Source of the DNA: Proteobacteria bacterium UBA6908
GTDB taxonomy: Bacteria; Pseudomonadota; Gammaproteobacteria; Acidiferrobacterales; UBA6901
Assembly (NCBI GenBank): GCA_002451085.1
Contig: DKBE01000026.1
Span: 36,204 to 53,185, forward strand
Length of the DNA stretch: 16,982 nucleotides
Direction: 5' to 3'
The notes below the pieces were generated by a model that saw nothing but the letters and a program-made list of their open reading frames with translations, made no database searches and was not told the origin of the DNA. This document shows, piece after piece, positions 1 through 7,976 of this stretch (positions within the stretch are counted from its first letter, which is position 1; every line of letters begins with the position of its first letter). Made by a program: the position numbers and the translations under genes.

Positions 1-704
1 ACCTGTGCCATGCCGCTTTCGAGGATACGCTCGATTTCCTGCAGGCTGATGGTGCCTTCGGCCTTGCCGGCAGCCGGGTTGGCCACAACCGCGATGCACG
101 CATAACAAAGCCCGAGCTCACGAGCCAGGCTGGTTTCCGGCATGCCGGTCATGCCGACAATGTCGGAACCGTCCCGTTCCATGCGGCGGATTTCCGCAAT
201 GCTCTCGAAGCGCGGTCCCTGGGTAGCGCCATAGGTACCGGCCGTCGCAATATCCAGTGGTATATCGCGTGCAGCCGCGGCTATCGTGGCCCGCAGCTCA
301 TCGCAATACGGAAATGTGAAATCAACGTGCGTAACCGGCTTCTGCTCGTTGCCGAAGAAGGTGTGGTGACGGCCATAGGTGTAATCAATAATCTGGTCCG
401 GGATCACCAGTCGTCCGGAGGTCATGTCCGGGGTGATGCCGCCGACGGCATTGACGGCTATCACATGCGTAGCACCGACTTCTTTGAGCGCCCAGATATT
501 GGCGCGATAGTTCACCTCGTGCGGGGGAATGGTATGCCCATGGCCATGGCGGGCCAGGAACACGGCGTTTTGCCCGCCGAGGCGGCCGAACACCAATGGC
601 GACGAAGGCTCGCCGTAGGGGCTGCGCAGCACTTCGCGCCGGGTGATTTCCAGGTTCTTGAGCTTGGTCAACCCACTGCCGCCGATAATGGCTACCAAAT
701 TCAT
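1..704 (-). CDS. S-methyl-5'-thioinosine phosphorylase (MTAP/PNP family), 3' end outside window
   Basis: This is a nucleoside phosphorylase that splits a 6-oxopurine methylthionucleoside with phosphate, giving hypoxanthine and 5-methylthioribose-1-phosphate in the cytoplasm. About 234 residues are visible, open to the window edge; the family is about 245, so only a short C-terminus is missing. Visible motifs are an N-terminal IIGGSG (6-11), RHGHGH (52-57), NAVGG (85-89), GTYGATQGPRFES (156-168) and GMTGMPE (184-190). The purine-recognition segment reads VVANPAAGK (206-214) instead of the Asp-containing segment of true methylthioadenosine phosphorylases. By family knowledge this favours methylthioinosine (Pseudomonas PA3004 type) over methylthioadenosine. 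The ATG at 704-702 lies 6 bp after the stop of the phosphoribosyltransferase, which can use the hypoxanthine released. Confident in the family, fairly confident in the substrate. Confidence 0.88.
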   Translation of the reverse strand, partial: MNLVAIIGGSGLTKLKNLEITRREVLRSPYGEPSSPLVFGRLGGQNAVFLARHGHGHTIPPHEVNYRANIWALKEVGATHVIAVNAVGGITPDMTSGRLVIPDQIIDYTYGRHHTFFGNEQKPVTHVDFTFPYCDELRATIAAAARDIPLDIATAGTYGATQGPRFESIAEIRRMERDGSDIVGMTGMPETSLARELGLCYACIAVVANPAAGKAEGTISLQEIERILESGMAQ

Positions 705-710
705 GGCGCG

Positions 711-1274
711 TTACTGGTCATGTTGGGAGGATACGGCATAGATGCCTGGTGCATTGCGCAACCAGCCCTTGTAGTCCATGCCGTAGCCGAACACGTAGCG
801 GTCCGGAACATCGAGGCCGACGAACTCCACATCGATGCTGACTTTACGCGGCCGGTCCTTACGAACCAGCACCGCCTTGCAGATATCACTGGCGCCATCG
901 GAACGATATCGCGCCTCAATAGCGGCGAGTGTCGTGCCCTCATCGAGAATATCGTCGACCAGCAGCACACTGCGCCCAGCGGACGGCACAAACGGCCCGG
1001 CGATCCATTCCAGCTCGCCGCCCTTGAGTCGTGATCCGTAGCGGGTCGCGTGCACATAATCCACCTGCAGCGGAAATCGCAACCGGGTGAGCAGCTTGCC
1101 GAACGGCACCATGCCGCCATTCATGAGACAAACCAAAATCGGATGGGTATGCCCGAGCCGGCGGGAAATGCCGGCCGCCATGGCATCGAGCGCGGTTTCG
1201 ACGCGGAATTCGTCATGCAAACAGTCAGCATGCTCGAAAACTTCCCAGGCCTGCTCGGCAGTTACCCCGGTCAA
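711..1274 (-). CDS. hpt: Hypoxanthine/guanine phosphoribosyltransferase
   Basis: A 187-residue type I phosphoribosyltransferase that joins hypoxanthine (or guanine) to PRPP to make IMP (or GMP) in the cytoplasm. The PRPP-binding loop VLLVDDILDEGTTL is at about residues 103-116, with the family's two acidic residues (DD, 106-107). The early CLMNGGMVPFGKLL segment and a C-terminal DRYVFGYGMDYKGWLRN segment match the gammaproteobacterial hypoxanthine-guanine form. The only in-frame start giving a full N-terminus is TTG at 1274-1272; the first ATG is at codon 31, inside the conserved fold. No strong ribosome binding site precedes the TTG, so translation may be coupled to the DsrE-like gene that ends 17 bp upstream. 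It sits 6 bp before the methylthioinosine phosphorylase, suggesting a joint salvage route. Confidence 0.88.
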   Translation of the reverse strand: MTGVTAEQAWEVFEHADCLHDEFRVETALDAMAAGISRRLGHTHPILVCLMNGGMVPFGKLLTRLRFPLQVDYVHATRYGSRLKGGELEWIAGPFVPSAGRSVLLVDDILDEGTTLAAIEARYRSDGASDICKAVLVRKDRPRKVSIDVEFVGLDVPDRYVFGYGMDYKGWLRNAPGIYAVSSQHDQ

Positions 1275-1291
1275 GGTCGCTTTAATCCCGC

Positions 1292-1660
1292 TCAGTAGGT
1301 GAAGGTGACGGTATCGTCGTCCATGGCCTGGCTGATGATGTAGGCGCCGCCGACGGTTTCCTCTACTTCCGGAATCAGGTCGCGACCCCAGAGCTCAAGC
1401 GTCGGTGTGCACACCTTGAATTTGACGCCGGCTTCGTGGGCGTCCTTGATAAAGTCATAGACATTTTTCGGATTGCCTTCCTGCACATGCAACTTCTCGG
1501 CTACACCCTTGATGGCCAGCTCTCCAGCCCGGGCAGTCAGAATCACCTCGACTTCGTATTCCATGGCGGCCGCAACCGTGGCTTGAAAAAACGGCGCGCC
1601 CAACTCGGCTCCATTGGAGGGATCTGTATTCACCATCACGATCATGAGCTTGTTGGGCAT
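1292..1660 (-). CDS. DsrE/DsrF-like family protein
   Basis: A 122-residue small cytoplasmic protein of the DsrE/DsrF-like fold. It opens with a hydrophobic strand (KLMIVMVNTDP, 4-14) and has a single conserved-position cysteine, C84, in KVCTPTLELWG. In sulfur-relay members of this family that cysteine carries persulfide; whether this one does so is not shown by the sequence. It is first in a three-gene operon with hpt and the methylthioinosine phosphorylase. The ATG at 1660-1658 has a good Shine-Dalgarno (AGAGGA, 7-nt spacer). No signal peptide or membrane segment is visible. Its role beside purine salvage is unknown to me. A link through sulfur metabolism is conceivable but is only inference. 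Confidence 0.8.
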   Translation of the reverse strand: MPNKLMIVMVNTDPSNGAELGAPFFQATVAAAMEYEVEVILTARAGELAIKGVAEKLHVQEGNPKNVYDFIKDAHEAGVKFKVCTPTLELWGRDLIPEVEETVGGAYIISQAMDDDTVTFTY

Positions 1661-1667
1661 GGGTGTG

Positions 1668-1673
1668 TCCTCT
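1668..1673 (-). promoter_or_regulatory. Ribosome binding site of the DsrE-family gene
   Basis: Read on the minus strand this is AGAGGA, seven nucleotides before the ATG at 1660-1658. It fixes the start of the first gene of the purine-salvage operon. Confidence 0.7.
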
Positions 1674-1723
1674 AAATGGAACGTGTCCTTGGTAATGAGA
1701 TTCAGTCTGCAAGGCCCGGGGTG

Positions 1724-1753
1724 ATTATATCGGCGGAGCGGCCGTAATGGCCA
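1724..1753 (-). promoter_or_regulatory. Probable sigma70-type promoter of the DsrE-hpt-phosphorylase operon
   Basis: On the minus strand a perfect TATAAT -10 hexamer lies at 1729-1724. It is preceded after 18 nt by TGGCCA (1753-1748), which matches the -35 consensus TTGACA at four of six positions. The site is in the 108-bp gap between galU and the DsrE-family gene, the largest gap in the window, and is correctly oriented with about 60 bp of leader before the ATG. It would let the salvage operon be expressed independently of the polysaccharide cluster. Judged by eye only. Confidence 0.45.
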
Positions 1754-1758
1754 TCCGC
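1733..1758 (-). terminator. Imperfect hairpin after galU, possible weak terminator
   Basis: An inverted repeat pairs 1733-1737 with 1754-1758 (GCGGA/TCCGC) and 1740-1743 with 1749-1752 (GGCC/GGCC), with a small internal bulge and a five-base loop (1744-1748). It begins 10 bp past the galU stop. No T-run follows on the minus strand, so it is not a classical intrinsic terminator. It also overlaps the proposed -35 region, so it could be regulatory or meaningless. Confidence 0.25.
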
Positions 1759-1768
1759 ACGCAAAGCT

Positions 1769-2644
1769 TTATTCGGGATACTTGAGTGTTTTCAGATAGT
1801 TCTGAAAATCGGCCTTGAGCTCGGGATGTTCCAGGGCGAATTCCACCGTGGCCTCGAGATAGCCGAGCTTGCTGCCACAATCGAATCGCTTGCCCTGAAA
1901 CTCATAGGCCAGTACCTGTTCTTTGGCCAACAGCCGGGCAATCGCATCGGTAAGCTGGATTTCACCGCCACTGCCAGCCTGAATCCCTTCCAGATGTTCG
2001 AATATCCGGGGGGTCAGAATATAACGTCCGACGACACCTAGGGTCGAAGGTGCCTTGTCAGGATGCGGCTTCTCAACAATACCATCCAGCTTGAGGATGC
2101 CCTTCTCCCATTCACGCCCCTTGACCACACCGTACTGTTTAATCTGGCTACGCGGCACATTCTGCACCGCCAGCACCGAACTGTTGTAGTGTTCGTAGAC
2201 GTCCATCATCTGCTTGAGTGCCGCTGGTTCAGCGCGAATCAGGTCATCAGCCAGAATCACGGCAAAAGGCTCGTTGCCGACGACATGGCGGGCACACAGT
2301 ACGGCATGCCCGAGCCCAAGGGCTTCCTGCTGGCGAATATAAATACAGGAAACATTATCCGGCACCACCGAACGAGCCATCTTGAGCAACTCGGTTTTGC
2401 CGCGCAGCTCCAGTTCGTTTTCCAGTTCGTAGGCCTTGTCGAAGTGGTCCTCGATGGCGCGCTTGCTGCGACCGGTGACGAAAATCAGGTCGGTAATGCC
2501 GGCGGCGATCGCCTCTTCGGTGGCATACTGGATCAGTGGCTTGTCAACGATCGGCAGCATTTCCTTCGGACTGGCTTTGGTTGCCGGCAAAAAGCGTGAG
2601 CCGAATCCAGCCACCGGAAACACTGCTTTGGTTATTTTTTGCAT
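1769..2644 (-). CDS. galU: UTP-glucose-1-phosphate uridylyltransferase (UDP-glucose pyrophosphorylase)
   Basis: A 291-residue cytoplasmic nucleotidyltransferase that makes UDP-glucose from UTP and glucose-1-phosphate. It has the usual family length and motifs: the N-terminal nucleotide-binding signature [11 protein letters not shown] (13-23) followed by [12 protein letters not shown], an internal [11 protein letters not shown] sugar-binding segment, and the C-terminal [12 protein letters not shown]. The ATG at 2644-2642 is preceded by a modest AGG-containing site (CAGGCTGAC). It starts 26 bp after the stop of UDP-glucose dehydrogenase, whose substrate it makes. It is the last gene of the polysaccharide cluster; a promoter and a different operon follow. 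High confidence. Confidence 0.96.
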   Translation of the reverse strand: MQKITKAVFPVAGFGSRFLPATKASPKEMLPIVDKPLIQYATEEAIAAGITDLIFVTGRSKRAIEDHFDKAYELENELELRGKTELLKMARSVVPDNVSCIYIRQQEALGLGHAVLCARHVVGNEPFAVILADDLIRAEPAALKQMMDVYEHYNSSVLAVQNVPRSQIKQYGVVKGREWEKGILKLDGIVEKPHPDKAPSTLGVVGRYILTPRIFEHLEGIQAGSGGEIQLTDAIARLLAKEQVLAYEFQGKRFDCGSKLGYLEATVEFALEHPELKADFQNYLKTLKYPE

Positions 2645-2670
2645 GTCAGCCTGTGTATTCAGTTATCCGA

Positions 2671-4011
2671 TCAGGCGACTTCGCGCCCAATTCCATGATA
2701 CTCGATCCCGATTGCTTTCATTTGTGCCGGATCATACTGATTGCGCCCGTCAAACACGACCGGGTTCTTCATCAGGGTAAGCATACGCTGGAAATCCGGA
2801 TGCCGGAATGGCTTCCATTCAGTAACCAGCGCCATCGCATCCACATCCCTGAGCGTGTCGTACTGGTCATCCATCAGTTGCAGTTGACCGGACGAAAACC
2901 AGGCGGCCGGAAATTCTTTCTGGGCGGCGGTCATGGCCACAGGGTCGTGGGCCACAACCCGCGCCCCGGAAGCAATCAGTTCGTGCAGCAGCACCAGTGA
3001 CGAGGCCTCGCGCAAATCATCCGTGCCAGGTTTGAAGGCCAGACCCCAGACCGCAAATGTGTAGCCGGATAGATCGCGGCCAAAACGCTGGACAAATTTA
3101 CGATACAACACGTGTTTTTGGCTATTATTCCGGTCTTCGACTGCACGCAGTACCTTTGGCTCGAATTCCGTCTGCTCCGCCATGTGAATCAGGGCCTTCA
3201 CGTCCTTTGGAAAACAGGAGCCGCCATAGCCGCACCCAGGGTAGATAAATGAGTAGCCAATGCGTGAATCCGATCCGATTCCGGTACGCACGCTTTCCAC
3301 GTCGACTCCAAGCTGCTCGCAAAGCCCCGCGATCTCGTTCATAAACGAAATCTTCGTAGCAAGCATGGCATTGGCTGCGTATTTCGTCATTTCTGCTTCA
3401 CGCACACCCATATAGAAAATACGTTCATGCGTGCGCATAAACGGTGAATACAATTCATGCATCACCGCCCGCGCTGGTTCACTATTCGTTCCGATGACCA
3501 CGCGATCCGGTCGCATGAAATCGTCCACGGCCGCCCCTTCCTTCAGGAATTCCGGATTACTGACCACATCAAAACTGGCCCTGGAACCCCGTTTGTCCAG
3601 TTCAGACTGTATGGCCGCACGTACTTTGTCTCCAGTACCGACGGGTACAGTGGACTTGTCAACCACCACAACATAATCATTCAGATACTGTCCGATCTCA
3701 CGTGCGACTGCCAGCACATACTGCAGATCGGCGGAGCCGTCCTCACCCGGCGGAGTACCAACGGCGATAAACAAGGCTCGGGCACCTGGCATCGCCTCTT
3801 TGAGTGACGTTTGAAAACGAAGCCGTCCGGCCTTGGCGTTGCTAACCACCATTTTATCCAGGCCCGGTTCATATATCGGCAGAATGCCCTGTTTCAGGCG
3901 ATCGATCTTGCCCTGGTCGACGTCGACACAGATGACCTCGTTGCCCATTTCCGCAAAACAGGCGCCCGTAACAAGACCCACATAGCCCGTGCCAATCACT
4001 GTCAATTTCAT
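2671..4011 (-). CDS. ugd: UDP-glucose 6-dehydrogenase
   Basis: A 446-residue NAD-dependent enzyme that oxidises UDP-glucose twice to UDP-glucuronate. Visible features are the N-terminal Rossmann motif GTGYVG (7-12), the TKYAANAM segment (209-216) with Lys210 and Asn214 at the expected active-site positions, and the catalytic-cysteine motif GCGYGGSCFPKD with Cys266. The C-terminal NAD/UDP domain has AVWGLAFKPGTDD. Length is typical. It lies between the WbpM-like dehydratase (38-bp gap) and galU (26-bp gap), so substrate supply and oxidation are adjacent. UDP-glucuronate could go directly into the polysaccharide or feed an epimerase or decarboxylase, none of which is in this window. The ATG at 4011-4009 has only a weak purine-rich site upstream. 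Confidence 0.96.
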   Translation of the reverse strand: MKLTVIGTGYVGLVTGACFAEMGNEVICVDVDQGKIDRLKQGILPIYEPGLDKMVVSNAKAGRLRFQTSLKEAMPGARALFIAVGTPPGEDGSADLQYVLAVAREIGQYLNDYVVVVDKSTVPVGTGDKVRAAIQSELDKRGSRASFDVVSNPEFLKEGAAVDDFMRPDRVVIGTNSEPARAVMHELYSPFMRTHERIFYMGVREAEMTKYAANAMLATKISFMNEIAGLCEQLGVDVESVRTGIGSDSRIGYSFIYPGCGYGGSCFPKDVKALIHMAEQTEFEPKVLRAVEDRNNSQKHVLYRKFVQRFGRDLSGYTFAVWGLAFKPGTDDLREASSLVLLHELIASGARVVAHDPVAMTAAQKEFPAAWFSSGQLQLMDDQYDTLRDVDAMALVTEWKPFRHPDFQRMLTLMKNPVVFDGRNQYDPAQMKAIGIEYHGIGREVA

Positions 4012-4049
4012 GAATGTGTCTCGCTGCGATTATTATCGTCCCGATATGG

Positions 4050-5951
4050 TCAAAACCGTTCGGGCTGTTTGAAAGCTACGATGTCGGCACCTGTTTTAGC
4101 CGGCGGCAATATCGTATTGTAGTATTGTGATTGATGTTCAGGAACCAGATCACACAGCAAGTCGTAGATATGCCGGTTGTCATTCCGCTCGCAGGCGATA
4201 GTCATCTGATCGAGAATGCTCTCGACATAGTCAGGATCCAGGCGACGGCTGTTGGCCAGAAGGATTTTGGGATGCGAGGTGCCAGCCAACTGTTCCGATT
4301 CGTGAAACAGCTCCTCGTATAACTTCTCGCCAGGCCGTAGCCCGGTATAGACGATCTCGATCTCTTCACCGGGTTTCTTCCCGGAAAGACGAATCAATTG
4401 TTCTGCCAGATAGGCAATCTTTACCGGCTCACCCATATCCAGCACAAAGATCTCACCGCCTTTGCCCATGCTACCGGCTTGTAAAATCAACTGGGATGCC
4501 TCTGGAATAGTCATAAAGTAACGGGTGATTTCAGGATGGGTCACTGTCACTGGACCGCCGTCAGCGATTTGCTTCTGGAACAGCGGAATGACGCTGCCTG
4601 CAGAACCGAGTACGTTGCCGAATCGCACCGTGATGAAGTGAGTGTCATATCGGGTGTTGAGATTCTGGCAATATATTTCCGCCACCCGCTTACTCATACC
4701 CATGACGTTTGCTGGATTTACCGCCTTGTCCGTCGAGATCATGACAAACGTCGCGCAACCTGTACGGCCCGCTGCTGAAGCCAGCGTGCGTGTTCCCAAT
4801 ACATTGTTGCGCGCCGCGGCGCGCACCTGATGTTCAAGCATCGGTACATGCTTGTAGGCGGCAGCGTGAAAAATCACATCAGGACGATGCGTGCTCAGTA
4901 GTTCATCAACTGCTGGCTGATCAGTAATGTCGATAAGTGCCGCAGTAAGACGGAGGTCTGGGTAGTGTCTCCGCAGTTCGAGCTCAATGGAATAAAGATT
5001 GAATTCGCTGTTCTCGGCAAGAATCAGGTGCTGTGGCCGCAGGTGAGCGACCTGACGACACAATTCAGACCCAATTGAGCCGCCACCGCCGGAAACCAAA
5101 ATCGTCTTGCCCTTGTTGCCACGGGAAATGGCCGGCCAATCGAGTTGCACGGCTTCGCGCCCAAGCAAGTCATCAATTTCCACTTCGCGCAGATCTTTAA
5201 GGCCTACTTGGCCTCCAACCAGGTCTTGCATGCGCGGCAAGATGCGAAATGGAATCGACGTCGTTTCGCATAGCTCAACAACACGTTGTATCTGGCGTGA
5301 ATTGGCTGATGGCAATGCCAATAGGATCAGCTGAACCTGTAACTTCTCAACCAGTGTTGGTATTGATTCACAGTCATTAATGACCCGTACCCCGTGAATA
5401 TCCTTGCCGTGCTTACTCCGATTGTCGTCCACGAAGCCGACAGGACGATAGACGTGGCGAGAACCGCGCAATAAATCGCGCACCAGCAATTCGCCGGCCT
5501 GTCCGGCGCCGACAATCAGAACATTCTGCGCACCACGACTATATAGATGCCTGTCCTTCAACCAACGATAAATGAAACGCGGACCGCCCAGCAGCAATAC
5601 CAGCAGAATTCCCTCCAGCGCAAATACCGACCGGGGAACTCCTTCAAGCCGATTCAGGAAGAATATAGATACGCCAGAAGTGACAATGCCAACTGATACC
5701 GCTTTTAAAATACGAACCAGATCTGGAACCGAGGCAAACCGCCACACTCCACGATACAGGCCGTAATACCAGAACATGCCCCCCTGAATCACCATCACCA
5801 AGGGTAGCGTGGCCAACGCCTGTTGCCAGAAGAACGAAGGTATTGTCTCGAGATTAAAACGCAGCCAATAGGCGCCCAGCCAGGCGACTGGAATAACGGT
5901 CAAATCATGAAGAATGACCGTAATTCGATTTCGGAGCGTGCGCAACATCAT
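4050..5951 (-). CDS. Membrane-anchored nucleotide-sugar 4,6-dehydratase, WbpM/CapD/PglF family
   Basis: A 633-residue large-form dehydratase. Four membrane segments occupy roughly residues 12-130. A first Rossmann-like domain starts at about 142 (VLIVGAGQAGE). The catalytic SDR domain has GGGGSIG at 288-294, TDK at 407-409 and a Met-x-x-x-Lys pair (M417, K421) where ordinary SDRs have Tyr-x-x-x-Lys. This Met substitution is the signature of the large WbpM/PglF enzymes, which convert UDP-GlcNAc to UDP-2-acetamido-2,6-dideoxy-4-hexulose at the inner face of the membrane. Its start overlaps the stop of the WecA-like transferase gene as ATGA (5948-5951), with a second ATG directly after. Together with that transferase and the SDR reductase upstream it forms a likely initiating-sugar module. 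Exact product cannot be fixed from sequence. Confidence 0.93.
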   Translation of the reverse strand: MMLRTLRNRITVILHDLTVIPVAWLGAYWLRFNLETIPSFFWQQALATLPLVMVIQGGMFWYYGLYRGVWRFASVPDLVRILKAVSVGIVTSGVSIFFLNRLEGVPRSVFALEGILLVLLLGGPRFIYRWLKDRHLYSRGAQNVLIVGAGQAGELLVRDLLRGSRHVYRPVGFVDDNRSKHGKDIHGVRVINDCESIPTLVEKLQVQLILLALPSANSRQIQRVVELCETTSIPFRILPRMQDLVGGQVGLKDLREVEIDDLLGREAVQLDWPAISRGNKGKTILVSGGGGSIGSELCRQVAHLRPQHLILAENSEFNLYSIELELRRHYPDLRLTAALIDITDQPAVDELLSTHRPDVIFHAAAYKHVPMLEHQVRAAARNNVLGTRTLASAAGRTGCATFVMISTDKAVNPANVMGMSKRVAEIYCQNLNTRYDTHFITVRFGNVLGSAGSVIPLFQKQIADGGPVTVTHPEITRYFMTIPEASQLILQAGSMGKGGEIFVLDMGEPVKIAYLAEQLIRLSGKKPGEEIEIVYTGLRPGEKLYEELFHESEQLAGTSHPKILLANSRRLDPDYVESILDQMTIACERNDNRHIYDLLCDLVPEHQSQYYNTILPPAKTGADIVAFKQPERF

Positions 5952-6976
5952 GAACGTGACTTAATCACTTTCTGTTCCAGACGATATACGCTAATAGACA
6001 GTGCAGCATAGGTCGATATCCAGCCGAGAATCAGAATCCATTGCATGGGCACTTCCAGATTTCTGACAACTAATGCCGAGAGGCCGCATGCCGCCATCAG
6101 CACATACTCGGACATGACCGTCCGGCGGTGGCCCCAGCCTAATTGTACCAGACGCTGGTAATAATGGGTTTTGTGGGCCTGCCAGATTCGCTCCCGCTTG
6201 AGCAGGCGTCTGAGCAGCGTCACGCTCGAATCCACGATAAATGGCGAAAACACCAGAATCGAGACCCATAATGGAAAGAGGTGATGTCGCTCTGCCCAGA
6301 TAGACATGCTTCCTGCCAGTAATCCCAGGGTCGCCGAACCGGCGTCTCCCATGAACAATTTGGCCGGCGGAAAATTTGCCAGCAGGAAAGCCGCGGCACT
6401 CGAGGCAATGATCAAATTGATGGCCATAAAAGCCATGTCACCCGATTGATACCCCAGTAGCGCAAATGACCCAAAGCCAAGAACAGCCATCCCCCCGGCA
6501 AAGCCATCCATACCATCCATAAAATTATAGAGGTTCACCATCCATATCAGATAAATCACAGATATAGCGATGCCCAGTGCTTGTGGCCATATCCACTGAA
6601 TGCCCGGCAAGCCAACACCTGTCAGCGTCATTCCACCACTGACAACCAGCGATGCGGAAGCGATCTGACCAACCAAGCGCGCGGGCACAGAAAGGCCCTG
6701 GCGATCGTCGAGAAAAGATATATACGCTAGCAACAAGACGGCTATCGTAACCCAGATTGCCGGTGCTGAAATCTGGCCGGACATGGAATAGAACATGGCC
6801 GCGACTGCAATACCAGTAAGAATCGCGATGCCACCCGTGCGGGGCACAGCATGTACGTGCAATGAACGCTCATTTGGATGATCCAGCAAATGCAGCCACG
6901 AACCTGGCATGTAAATGTACTGAACCATCATGTGCGTGGCGATGAATGCCAGCACGGCTGAAATTAACATCATCAT
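5948..6976 (-). CDS. Undecaprenyl-phosphate sugar-1-phosphate transferase, WecA/MraY family (WbpL-like)
   Basis: A 342-residue polytopic inner-membrane protein with about ten hydrophobic segments. It transfers a sugar-1-phosphate from a UDP-sugar to undecaprenyl phosphate, starting repeat-unit assembly. Family motifs are complete: the Asp pair D90-D91 in FLDDRQGLS, NFMDGMDG (151-158), FMGDAG (208-213) and a cytoplasmic HKTHYYQR loop (268-275). WbpL-like enzymes, often found next to WbpM, prefer FucNAc or QuiNAc; WecA itself uses GlcNAc. The context here favours a WbpL-like specificity, by inference. The reading frame begins with three Met codons; the first (6976-6974) overlaps the stop of the upstream reductase gene as ATGA, and the gene's stop overlaps the next start the same way. 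Confidence 0.93.
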   Translation of the reverse strand: MMMLISAVLAFIATHMMVQYIYMPGSWLHLLDHPNERSLHVHAVPRTGGIAILTGIAVAAMFYSMSGQISAPAIWVTIAVLLLAYISFLDDRQGLSVPARLVGQIASASLVVSGGMTLTGVGLPGIQWIWPQALGIAISVIYLIWMVNLYNFMDGMDGFAGGMAVLGFGSFALLGYQSGDMAFMAINLIIASSAAAFLLANFPPAKLFMGDAGSATLGLLAGSMSIWAERHHLFPLWVSILVFSPFIVDSSVTLLRRLLKRERIWQAHKTHYYQRLVQLGWGHRRTVMSEYVLMAACGLSALVVRNLEVPMQWILILGWISTYAALSISVYRLEQKVIKSRS

Positions 6977-7953
6977 GCTGATCTATGCTGACTGAGATAC
7001 CAGCGTGCCGTTCTGTGTATACCCTCGTCGACAGAAACCGGTGGTGTCCATTTCAGTGTTTTTCGAGTGTGGTCGATATCCAATTGTAATGACCCGCACA
7101 AGCGATCATAAAGTCCCGGTTTACCAATCAATTTCGCCGCGATCTCAAGCCATGCTGGTGGTATCGGTATCAACCTCGGTGATTTATCCAGTGCCTTGGC
7201 CAACCTAGCCACCAGTTCCGGTGTTGATAAATCCTCGCCATCGGACACCAGAAAAATCTGGCCAGATGCTTCTGTTTGGGACAGACAATGAGTGAGCAGA
7301 TCTACGAAATTCTCCAAAAACACAAGACTTCGTTTGTTATGACAGGCCCCAAAAGGCATGGGCAAGCCACGATTGACCATATGCAACAGACGCAGGTAAT
7401 TCCCCTTTACCCCAGGACCATAGACCAATGGAGGGCGCACAATGACCACCTCGAGCCCCGTCTCGCGACCGATTTGTAGTATCGCCTGCTCTGCTTCCCA
7501 CTTGCTAATGGCATAGGCATCCACAGGACAGGGTGCGTCTGTTTCTTTAAACGGTTTGTCCTCTGTGCTTTCTCCATTTACCTTGATCGTACTTACAAAT
7601 ACCATACGTCGTACACCTGCTGCTGCTGCAGAGCGTGCCAAATTGATCGTACCGAGCGTGTTTGTCGCTCGATATGCCGCTAGCGAATCGGTGGCGCGCT
7701 CACGCATCACGTGGACTCGCGCTGCCAAATGAATCACCGAATCTACTTCGCTCAGCGCCTGCGACCACTGGGTCATTGCATCGATGTTACCGACCACGAC
7801 TAGCTCGTCAGAATTGTCTAGTTGGGATCCACCATCCGGTCTCCGGTGCAAAGCACCCATCACCCTGTACCCATAACCCCGGAGATTGGCGCAGAGCTTG
7901 CGACCGATGAAGCCGGTGGGACCAGTAACCATAATCTTTTTTGAATGGGTCAT
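6973..7953 (-). CDS. NAD(P)-dependent SDR sugar 4-reductase/epimerase (WbpV/WreQ-like)
   Basis: A 326-residue extended short-chain dehydrogenase. It has the nucleotide-binding GPTGFIG (11-17), a Ser/Thr site in VSTIKVNG (S121, T122) and the catalytic Tyr147-x-x-x-Lys151 (YAISK). I chose the ATG at 7953-7951 because the frame upstream runs into the preceding glycosyltransferase gene and the fold begins eight residues later; a GTG four codons upstream (7965) is an alternative. No clear ribosome binding site is seen for either. Relatives beside WbpM and WbpL homologues reduce or epimerise the 4-keto sugar made by the dehydratase, giving UDP-QuiNAc or UDP-FucNAc. That role is inferred from position and family. 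An UDP-sugar 4-epimerase is the main alternative. Confidence 0.85.
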   Translation of the reverse strand: MTHSKKIMVTGPTGFIGRKLCANLRGYGYRVMGALHRRPDGGSQLDNSDELVVVGNIDAMTQWSQALSEVDSVIHLAARVHVMRERATDSLAAYRATNTLGTINLARSAAAAGVRRMVFVSTIKVNGESTEDKPFKETDAPCPVDAYAISKWEAEQAILQIGRETGLEVVIVRPPLVYGPGVKGNYLRLLHMVNRGLPMPFGACHNKRSLVFLENFVDLLTHCLSQTEASGQIFLVSDGEDLSTPELVARLAKALDKSPRLIPIPPAWLEIAAKLIGKPGLYDRLCGSLQLDIDHTRKTLKWTPPVSVDEGIHRTARWYLSQHRSA

Positions 7954-7976
7954 CTGTTTAGGCACAGAGTAAGGCG

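Noticed and set aside
327..1034. A 235-codon plus-strand open frame opposite the salvage genes
   Set aside because: It spans the junction of two solid minus-strand genes and reads as an antisense shadow in high-G+C DNA.
2063..2599. A 178-codon plus-strand open frame opposite galU
   Set aside because: It lies entirely inside a gene with complete family motifs on the other strand, and its translation shows no recognisable fold or ribosome binding site.
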